Shown piece after piece: positions 56,501 to 64,000 of a DNA stretch of 64,000 nt. A program made the translations under genes and the position numbers. The stretch's first letter is position 1. Every line of letters begins with the position of its first letter. Source of the DNA: Blastomussa wellsi (taxonomy: Eukaryota; Cnidaria; Anthozoa; Scleractinia; Plerogyridae); contig OX393564.1 of assembly GCA_947652115.1 (NCBI GenBank), positions 9,481,308 to 9,545,307 on the forward strand. Direction: 5' to 3'. The notes beneath the pieces were generated by a model. That model was not told the origin of the DNA, searched no databases, and saw only the letters and a list, made by a program, of their open reading frames with translations.

Positions 56501-59406
56501 CAAGTGTCAGTTGGCAAAACAACAACACGTGAAACAGAATTAGAACAACACGAGCGTTCGTTGTTGAGGATGTCGTCTGAGACAAAGCCTACACAATTTA
56601 TCAACGCGAGTGACGGAGGAAATATACGAATAATTAGTGGGCTGTGAACAGTCTATGAGACGTAATTTTAGATCTTTTCAGTGTTCGATGGCTGTGAACC
56701 AGAGGAATAATGCATGCTCAGTATGAACTAACAACAATAAAACAGTCGCGGTCGATAGGATTTATCACTATAATCATCAGTGTCGAACAAACAGTGAATA
56801 CCGTATTCATAAGTATTCGCTTTACTGATGTTTTAATAATAAAGAACAACTCTTACCACGTCTCTACAATGTGACACTCGTCAACTACAAGGAGCGAGAC
56901 AATCGTGCAAGGAGGAATATTCTTTCTTCAAATTATTCTGAAATTTTGGATCAAGAAAGTCCTCCGCTGTCTCGCGATCGACTGAAGCACACTTGCATCA
57001 TTTGTCGACAAAACGACGGCAGGAACACGCAGCTCTTCCATCTCTTGAATCTGTTCATTCATTATATACTCTTGAGCGGGAAACCACGAGAACAACAGCA
57101 TTCCGATAAAGTTGTAACTCCATGGCCGCTGAGAAGAGCTGACAAATAAGACCTTTTTTTCCGAAACCGGTTGGCAGAATCGCCACAACGTCCCTCGACT
57201 GAAGGAGATGTTTGACGGCGTCTTTCTTTTCATCTTTGAACGACGACACGTGAGGGAATCTTTCTAGACAGAAATCTATGAGCCGAGTGATGACAACTGC
57301 TTCAAACCGCAAGACGCGCCAGGAATCAATCATAATCGGCCGGGAATTTTCCGTTTCTGGAGAAACGGGGAATTCACTTTTTCTCGAAGATGTCCACAGT
57401 CCGTCTATTTTTTTTTGCTCGCCGCCCCCTACCCCCTCGTTCCTCACGTTTCGCGCCGGAGTCCAGTTCTCTCGCGATTCATTCACCGCGTTCGCCGATC
57501 GAGGAAAAATACGAAAAAATAGCGGACTGTGAACAGTCTAGAGTAAAGTGTGAACTGAGCAGAATAAACTTGCAAACATCGCGCTGGTGCTGCCAACTCT
57601 TATCGAGATTTCAAGAACGTTTTAATCTAAAAGTTATGTGCCAAGGCTCCACTGACCCTGGGCCAGTGAGAAACAAAGATAGGACACTTACTGACAACAC
57701 ACACCATGTACCTACCGTCTAATTGATCAATGCGTTCCTCTGCTGGTACATGGACGTCTTGTCTCTGCCTCACAGCAGCTATGGGAGCCACATGTTGATA
57801 CGCTGGCTTATGTCTTATTTCACCACCTTGTTCCCGCGGAAGAGGAATTACCTCTTGCTGTTGCTGTTGTTTCATTTGCTTCTCATCGTAGTTTTCTTGC
57901 ATTTCAGACACCCGCTTGTTGATATTTTTGCGTGATAAATCACCCTCCCGTTCACCTTGATCCCTTTCGTGATCTTCCCCTTCATCGTTGTCGTTTATCT
58001 CTTGTTGATTGTCTGCATTCCTGTGGTCATACCGTTCTTGGGCTCTCTGCGCATTGTCGCCTTGATATTCCTGTTCCTCTTGTCTGACATTACTGACTCG
58101 ACCTGCCTGATCCACGGGTCTACCAATCCGTCCATTCGTCTCCTCGCCAGGCTGTCTTGGGTTATCATTCTCCAGCCGTCGGGAATTGTCATTTCCCACC
58201 TGTTTGTAGTCATTAACTGATCTTTTGCTTCTTCTGTCTTCACTCTGCTCTTCTTCTCGTTCCTCCTCTTCACCTTGGTTGTTATCCTGTCTTTTTCCTC
58301 CTTCGGGTGCATTACCTTGCTGTGCAGCCTGTCAAGCGCAAGCACTACAATAAGAATGTCGTCTGAATTTGGAGCTAAGGAAGGGGCGTTCTTTTTCATA
58401 GTAATGCTATTTGATATAAGGGAATTAACCTCCCTAGCCATTTTATTTTTACGAAGCAGGGTTGTAGTTACGTTTTTGTGGAAAGGTGCCAAGGGGTCAA
58501 ATTCCCACTGTTCAAACAAAAATTTATCATGAGAAGTTTTTGTTTGGTCAGAAAGTTGACCCTGTCGGGTTTCAATGCCTGGGACCCCCCTCTAATCTGG
58601 AATACTGTGGAGGGTGTATGATTGAAACGTGACCTGTCCAAATGAACAACGGCGAATCACTTACCTCTATCAAGTTCAATTTGATAATAGAGTTCACAGG
58701 ATACAATGGCGCATTACGAATATGAATAAACCGCGAACATTCAACAAGTGAAAATTATTGACGTCGTTGGTGGGATTTTTTATGTCACTATATAAACAGC
58801 GAAAACAAGGTCGATCTGCATTCTACTTGAAAGCCATACTCGTTCCCAGGGCCCACGATCCTTCTGGTCTGCGCCAGGGTCCAACACCGGAAGTCCGCGA
58901 TTCACGGACTCATTGTCAAATCTGACCAATCTGATTCGCTGAAAATTACAGAACGAGTACTCTGCACATGCTCGCAATTAGGAGGAGACCTCGATCTCTG
59001 GCGCAGACCAGAAGGGTCATGGGCTCTGGCGACGAGAAAGCTTGAAGCCGTCCATAAATAATTATTTAGCATTTGAAGAAAATATGCAGTTCGAAATGGC
59101 GATATTAAGAGATTCAATTTGTGAGATAAAAGACGAGAATTATACATTAAAGATAGAAGTGTCAAATTACCTTGATGATATTTGCCCACTTGTTCATAGA
59201 ATTCTCTGTTGGCGATACAACTTGGATCCCAGGCTCTCTGCCCGTCGCACGTTTTATTTCTTCATTGCTATCTCTCAGCGGAACATTCTCGTTTATTTTG
59301 CTCTCTTCTCCATTATCACGTCTTTGCTCTGAGTGGCTTTCGCTATAATCATCTCGTTTTTTCTCATTATTATTCTCATCAAGTGGTCTCTCAGCCTCAT
59401 CAGAAT
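53523..59406 (-). CDS. Acidic, Gln-rich protein, C-terminal three exons (GOLIM4/GOLM-like?)
   Basis: Minus-strand exons 59406-59171, 58328-57716 and 53782-53523 (stop TAA at 53525-53523) have correct GT-AG borders and matching phases (0, 1). They encode about 370 residues extremely rich in Glu, Asp, Gln, Arg and Asn: DSDEAERPLDENNNEKKR, then EEEREEEQSEDRRSKR, MQENYDEKQMKQQQQQ, and a final acidic stretch DNDDEDADTEHD followed by His/Gln runs. Such tails occur in the lumenal part of GOLIM4 and GOLM proteins (type II Golgi membrane proteins with a coiled coil), but composition alone is weak evidence. The N-terminal membrane and coiled-coil exons would lie to the right and were not found. The frame is also open upstream of 59406, so that exon may be longer. 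Confidence 0.55.
54505..54609 (+). ncRNA. Penelope-type terminal segment with intact hammerhead core boxes
   Basis: Contains CUGACGA, a 4-bp stem GGGC-UAAC-GCUC, then GAAAC and GUC: all boxes of a minimal hammerhead core in the right order. The flanks GAGCU and AGCUC are complementary, but the first overlaps the CUGA box, so stem I is not standard. Homologous copies are at 17231-17335 and 30151-30257 (minus), both with a damaged CUGA box. Confidence 0.5.
55043..55120 (+). pseudogene. 5S rRNA-derived fragment
   Basis: CACTGAAGTTAAGCCCTGTT followed by GGGCAGGGCTAGTATTGGGATGGGTG matches the internal control region of eukaryotic 5S rRNA (CCGAAGTTAAGC...GGTTAGTACTTGGATGGGTGAC) with several changes. 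The 5' third and the closing stem are not recognisable. It is either a 5S pseudogene or the head of a 5S-derived SINE. Confidence 0.6.
56301..56500. other. Assembly gap (200 N)
   Basis: Exactly 200 N, the usual placeholder for a gap of unknown size. Open frames drawn across it are meaningless. Confidence 0.98.
56857..57486 (-). pseudogene. RecQ-like SF2 helicase, N-terminal fragment with frame breaks
   Basis: Minus strand: a start at 57333 (MIDSWRVLRFEAVVI), FPHVSSFKDEKKDAVKHLL, DVVAILPTGFGK (motif I), QLFSAAMELQLYRNAVVLVV, then after a frame change NEQIQEMEELRVPAVVLST, and further on, in another frame, VVDECHIVETW (motif II) running into a donor GTGGTAAGAG at 56857. Motif I reads GFGKKGLI where GFGKSLI or GFGKTxxI is expected, so the Walker A Ser/Thr is lost. 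At least two frameshifts follow. A decayed copy of a multicopy helicase, inside the last intron of the acidic-protein gene on the same strand. Confidence 0.75.
58826..59046. mobile_element. MITE with CTCGTTCCCAGGGCC terminus, copy 3
   Basis: Left ACTTGAAAGCCATACTCGTT, CCTTCTGGTCTGCGCCAG; right CTGGCGCAGACCAGAAGG, GACGAGAAAGCTTGAAG. It lies in the intron between the first two exons of the acidic-protein gene seen here. Confidence 0.68.
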
Positions 59407-61448
59407 CTTTGAGAACGAGAGAAAATAACAGTGCATGAATGTACATAAAAATAAAAATTTGGCAATTTATTGCTCTTCTTGAAGTTTCTATTTCTGAAGT
59501 ATCTACTTCAGAAAAGGAAACATTCTCTGGAAATTCACGAATCTGATTGGTTCTCCTATTGCTTGCATCTGTTGAGTAATAGATCACCGATGAGGTCAAA
59601 ATGTGGTAACAACAAAAAAGTGGCACACGAGTCAATAGCCACTTATCTTCTTACCACATTTTGACATCTTCTGCGATCTCTTACTGAACAGACCCACAGC
59701 GACATGGAATCTGTCTGTTTTACAATAAAGAAAACAAAATATAAACTTCACCAATGCGTGTCCTCAAATAGATCATTGGTAGGAACCAATCAAACTGCGT
59801 CCACAATTGAGCTTATTATCTAATCAGTGATAGCAAGATCATTAAAGGGGAAATTTTTTCTTGAGTTTTGGCTTGAAAAGTGAGAAACGCTGTGGCCTCC
59901 ATGAAAACAATTAGATTTCTTGCTCTTATTTTCTATAAGTGAATAGTTATCTCAGCCGCACCTTGTCGACTATTTGCTCAAGGCATGGAAAACAAATGCA
60001 AGTAGTCTAATTGTTAAATAAAACTGAGTATGGCTTCCAGCGAGAGCTTTCTAACATTTTCAGTCTTGATCATAACTATAACAAAACTCTCGAATCTGAT
60101 TGGTTCTTAGCACGCCCTATTTTTGACCAAATTGAAGCGTGCGCAGCTACATGTAGTGTCCAATAACAAGGTGTCCAAAAACAAGGTTTGTGTGCTGCGC
60201 ATGCACACGCTTTTTCTTTGGTTACTTAAGAGCGATCGTCCCATTTTTTCGCCTGGGGGCGTGCAAAATAAAAAAAATCGAAAATCCCCAAACTTTGCCA
60301 GAACATAGGTCCCGGTGAACTATCTCTAGAACTAGAATACTTTGAGTTCGATTAGATTTTTATTTTACGCGAACGGAGACCAAATTGGTTTTGTGGCTCT
60401 CAGAGCAGTTTTCACGGGGTTCATCCAGCCCATAACTTGATCGCCGCTTAATAATAAACAAAACAATAAAACTGACCACTGAACATACTGATGTAAAGAA
60501 CGCATATTTACGAAGAGTGTGAAGGGTTATTTGTTCAATTCTGCTGCGAACTGATTTTGAGGATTTTTTTAATTTTGCAATATTTAACCGATTTTGGCAG
60601 GATCAGAAATTAGCAAAATTGAGAGGTTAAAATCGACCTTTGGTACATGGCTTGGCGTTATATCAAGCAAACCCGGAGAAAGAGCAAGGCTTCTTCTACA
60701 AATATCTGCCATAAAATTTTTGGGCCACTGAAACCGCGATTTTTGGGACGCCAAACAAAAGTGACACTAAGGTCAAAACATGCCAAGCCTCGTCACGCAC
60801 AACAAAGTGTAAAATCAACAAATGTGTTCGAGAACAAAGTAATCTGCCGTTGTTTCGCCAGTAATCATTAGAATTTTAGTTTTAGCCAACCAATGTCCTG
60901 TTATCTGTGTGATTCAAATCATCTGTTAACATTAACAGACGCGATATGCAGATTTGTCTCGAACACTTAATACTATCATTTCTTAAATAAAATGATCAAC
61001 TAATACAATCTATATTTTTCCTGAAAAAGAATTCAGTAGACAGAAATCCTGAAGTTACAGTAGCAGGGTGGGGTAGGGAAGTAACGAGGTCAGTATGTGT
61101 AGGACCGGAGACGGGGAAGCGGATTTGCAGGCAAGTGCCTTTTGGCCTGCGTAGCTGGCGGGATTCGCGGCGAAGTGCTTTTGTTTTTGGAGAGGCCGTC
61201 GTGGGTGCGGCAAAGCCTCGTGGGCTTCGCCCGCGAATGCTGAGTGAGTAGCTCGCACCCTCAAATCCCGCCGGCTACGCAGGCTAAGTGCCTAAAGGGA
61301 TGGACCCTGGGTACCAGAGGTTTCCTCGCGGCACGGGGGAAACTTTGTTTCGGGGAGCCATGCGAAAAAAATCTAGCAAGCACTTTCTTCTGTAGTCCAG
61401 GTCCTTTTTGTTAAAAATTCTTGCACAAGCTCACAATCCAAAAAAATC
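59407..61448. other. Region right of the acidic-protein exons, no secure gene
   Basis: Minus-strand sequence 59590-59470 keeps the downstream exon's frame open (DASNRRTNQIREFPENVSFS) and might be a further exon, but no good donor was found. 61130-61290 is GC-rich with inverted words (GCCTGCGTAGCTGGCGGGAT / ATCCCGCCGGCTACGCAGGC), a palindromic repeat. Otherwise nothing recognised. Confidence 0.4.
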
Positions 61449-62366
61449 TTGATGATGGCAACGTGCGGCTACTCGGAGCTTGTTGGAGGGCCCTGTGGAT
61501 GCAGTAACTCCAACCCCGCAAATGCTACATCAGGACGAAAACACTTTGCAAGGTGGGGGGAAACGTTGCATCTACCGAAAACCAAAAACGAGAACGGATT
61601 GTTTTCCTGTCCAGTTGAAAGTTGTGTGCGCACTTTCTATCGTCTCCGTAACCTGGAGCGAGAAAGAAGATTTCCAAGCTCAGTGTCCCTGTGTTGCGCA
61701 TGATATGTAATCACTTTGATGTGGACATTTAGAGTTTTCACTAAGGCTAAACAAGCCGTACGTTGAATTAATCGAAGAAATAGTGAGGTCGTGCTCGTGC
61801 AATTAACTAACTTGCATTTAATTTTGATGTACACCCACCGCCACTCAGTTTTCTATCGTCTCCGTAACCTGGAGCGACACATGCATTATGGCAAGTGTAA
61901 ATTTGTCGAGGAAAGACACACTCTTCTCGAAAGGGTCCAGCGCACACCCCTTTATTTCTGGTTCTGTACTTCGGAACAAAGTGTTGAGTTATCACAACAG
62001 CGATGGGCGTTACGATCCACCAAGAAGGCTGTCCGTTTCACTTCCAAACAGAAAGTGTACCTAGACGAGAAATTCAAAATTGGGGTGCAGACTGGACACA
62101 AAGCAGAACCAGCACAGGTTGCTGTGGATATGTGGCATGCAAGAGGCAAGAGGGAAGATGGCGACCGTAGATTCAACATGAATGCATTTCTCTCACAAAC
62201 AAAATCGTACTTCTCAAGGATGGCGGCAAAATTGCGACAAGGAGGTCACGAAAATCTGGATGAGCGGGACCTTCAAGCGATGGAAGAGCCAAACGCGCAT
62301 TCCTCTGTTCGTGCCCACGTACATCCAGTGTCAGCTGAGCCACCTAATTACATGTGGTCTCTATAA
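61449..62366 (+). pseudogene. C2H2-type zinc-finger gene of a cnidarian multicopy family, disrupted
   Basis: The first part reads LFSCPVESCVRTFYRLRNLE; the continuation, after a break, reads FYRLRNLERHMHYGKCKFVE, then WALRSTKKAVRFTSKQKVYL, DEKFKIGVQTGHKAEPAQVA and FNMNAFLSQTKSYFSRMAAK, with a stop at 62364-62366. One zinc finger followed by a 'WALK...RF..KQ..YL...F..G..TG.K..P..VA' block is a pattern I associate with multicopy invertebrate genes of unknown function. The 28-base stretch TTTCTATCGTCTCCGTAACC... occurs at 61634 and again at 61850, so 216 bases, including a stop, separate the two halves. Confidence 0.6.
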
Positions 62367-62367
62367 C

Positions 62368-63090
62368 GGACCGATCATTTATTACGTCCGAGGGGGGAGT
62401 GGTTTTTTTAAAAAGTGTGGTGTTTCAAAAATGTACCCCCAAAAATAATTCCTTAAGAAAATTATACCCCAATTCGCAATCCTAATTTAAAAATGTATGC
62501 CCCTCATGACCATGTTTTAAATAATGCAAAATTCTTCGCTTCGTTTCTCATGCATACATATTTTTATCCTATTTATCCTATTTTCTCTCGACGTTTTTTT
62601 GTATTTTCTACCTTGATTAAAATACGTTTAGCTTCTTTTTGTGATAAAATTGCTATCATTCTTTTTTATAGTTATATATGCCTGTATGTAATCTGGTAGG
62701 TTATGGGTACACACATTTAACATGGCGACTTCCCAATGAGGTGGAGGAACCTCTGAATTGCAGAGTTAGAGATTCCAACCCTTAAAATAGAAACTGAGAA
62801 ACAAGGTAAGTTTTGGGAGAGAGCATGAGCGCAAAAGGCGCGGGTCTGTGGGGGGTCTGGGGGCTTGCTTCCCGGTAGATTGTCTATAAGTGTAAGCCTC
62901 TAAGATGCCATTTCCTGCAGTCGGAAAGGTAACAAGGATATCGTCTCAGTTGTAAAACTTTTTATACTTCCGCTGCTGTGTCATAAAATTTGACCCCCTC
63001 ACGTTTCTTGCACGATAAAAATGTGTCCCTCAAAATGGATCCCCCCTTCCTCCAAAGGACGTAATAAATGACGTAATAAATGATCGGTCC
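62368..63090. mobile_element. MITE-like element with GGACCGATCATTTATTACGT ends
   Basis: Left GGACCGATCATTTATTACGT; right ACGTAATAAATGATCGGTCC with a 12-base local duplication (ACGTAATAAATG twice). C- and G-rich tracts follow just inside each end. No transposase. Directly follows the stop of the zinc-finger gene. Confidence 0.7.
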
Positions 63091-63228
63091 TTAACCTATT
63101 CTTGGTTTTCACGTGACGTCACAGGCCTTTCCATATTTGGGCGTCCGCCATCTTGGTGTCCCTCAGAGTGATAATTCCCTTTGTTTCTTTGCCATTCTTA
63201 AGTCTTCTGTGAAAAAAGCGAGTTTTAT

Positions 63229-64000
63229 ATGGATGTGCAGGGAGAAAACACTAAAAGTGAGAATGACATCCTAGACAAATGTGTGCCTGTGCTTTCGGAG
63301 TACGCTAAAACTCTCGAAAGCCTCGTAAAGAAGCGTTATGTTGAGAAAATATCGCTGGTTGGAATTGACCCGTCGAGTATCCCAAGTGAAGAATACGACC
63401 CGAATGTTTGCCGCCGATTGAGGCTACTGATTTAGTAAGTTATCTGGTCTTGGAGACAAGCTACTATACAAAGCAAAAATTTAAAGCGTTCAAGAGTTTA
63501 GAGGCGTATAACCAAATGGTTTCGGGGTTTGTTACTTCGGTGAGAGGACGAATCGTATCGGGAAAGCATGTTGTAGTCGCAAAGGTGAGACATTCCCAAC
63601 GAATGAATGACCCCCTTGTGAACATATGGCTCATAGCTGAAAGCGATGGGACGATCCTCTCTTCGCATTGTCTGGGCTGCAAAGCGGGTTTGGCCGAATC
63701 CTGTTCACACATCGCAAGTGTACTGTTCTACATTGAAGCGTGGACTCGCATTCACGGAAAACTCGCGTGTACTCAGGTGAAGTGTACATGGTTGCTGCCC
63801 ACCTATGTAAACGAGGTACCGTACGCCAGGGTAAAAGACATCGATTTTACGTCTGCTAAAAAACTGAAGGAAAAGATGGACATGAAAATCGACTCATTGG
63901 AGGCATTGCCAGCGTCTTCAAAGGAACAAATGGTGCCTCGCGGTGCCACCTCTAGTTCCCCTTCAGTAAAATTAACAGAAATGACAAATTTGTATGCTCA
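63229..64000 (+). CDS. SWIM zinc-finger protein, N-terminal part with frameshift (runs off window)
   Basis: Start ATG at 63229 (MDVQGENTKSENDILDKC). The frame reads to DPSSIPSEEYDP near 63400, then continues one frame over as PPIEATDLVSYLVLETSYYT, FKAFKSLEAYNQMVSGFV, HCLGCKAGLAESCSHIASVL and CTWLLPTYVNEVPYARVKDI, and stays open to the window end. CLGC...CSH is a SWIM-type zinc motif. In cnidarians this N-terminal type is often followed by a YqaJ-like nuclease domain, which would lie outside. The shift corresponds to one missing base near 63400, either a real mutation or an assembly error. Confidence 0.7.

Noticed and set aside
56158..56647. Several frames of 90-148 codons
   Set aside because: They are read through 200 N and carry no information.
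57390..58532. Plus-strand frames opposite the acidic-protein exon and helicase fragment
   Set aside because: They are antisense shadows of Glu/Asp/Gln-rich coding, which reads as Leu/Ser/Phe-rich peptides.
59042..59332. Plus-strand frame resembling a short coiled coil
   Set aside because: It begins at the end of a MITE and runs antisense into a confirmed minus-strand exon.

Overview
This is eukaryotic nuclear DNA, most likely from an anthozoan cnidarian and probably a stony coral. The evidence is split genes with GT-AG introns, metazoan domain families (SH2, Roc-COR, Death, ABCF3), Penelope-like retroelements, tRNA-derived SINEs, many short inverted-repeat DNA transposons and a 200-base run of N. 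The taxonomic call is inference from the repeat and gene content, not a database match.

Layout. (1) 1-4.7 kb: a repeat-rich flank with the first exon of a minus-strand SFT2-like membrane-traffic gene (1904-2083) and a Penelope-like retroelement remnant (3.5-4.2 kb). (2) 4753-28077, plus strand: a 13-exon gene assembled here by splice sites and reading phase, predicted 1332 aa, with the order Ubl-Ubl-SH2-Ubl-SH2-Roc-COR-Cys/His-rich-Death. This is the outstanding item in the window. Its introns hold most of the local transposons. (3) 28.1-31.9 kb: a spacer with a MITE and two Penelope-like fragments lying head to head. (4) 31971-49043, plus strand: a complete 26-exon ABCF3 orthologue, predicted 719 aa, with a 24-bp minisatellite and several MITEs in its introns. 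(5) 49-53.5 kb: an unassigned ORF, a TTAA-flanked piggyBac-like element with smaller elements nested inside, then sequence without a recognisable gene. (6) 53523-59406, minus strand: the three C-terminal exons of a very acidic, Gln-rich protein, perhaps a GOLIM4/GOLM-like Golgi protein. One of its introns holds a long inverted repeat, a 5S-like fragment, the assembly gap and a broken RecQ-like helicase. (7) 61.4-64 kb, plus strand: a damaged zinc-finger gene of a cnidarian multicopy type, a TIR element, and the start of a SWIM zinc-finger gene with an apparent one-base frameshift, running off the window.

How the genes relate. The ABCF3 and Roco-type genes are neighbours in the same orientation but share no evident pathway. 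The Roco-type protein would join phosphotyrosine reading (SH2), ubiquitin-fold contacts, a GTPase switch (Roc-COR) and a death-fold effector in one chain. A signalling or innate-immune/cell-death scaffold is a reasonable hypothesis, but it is inference from the domains.
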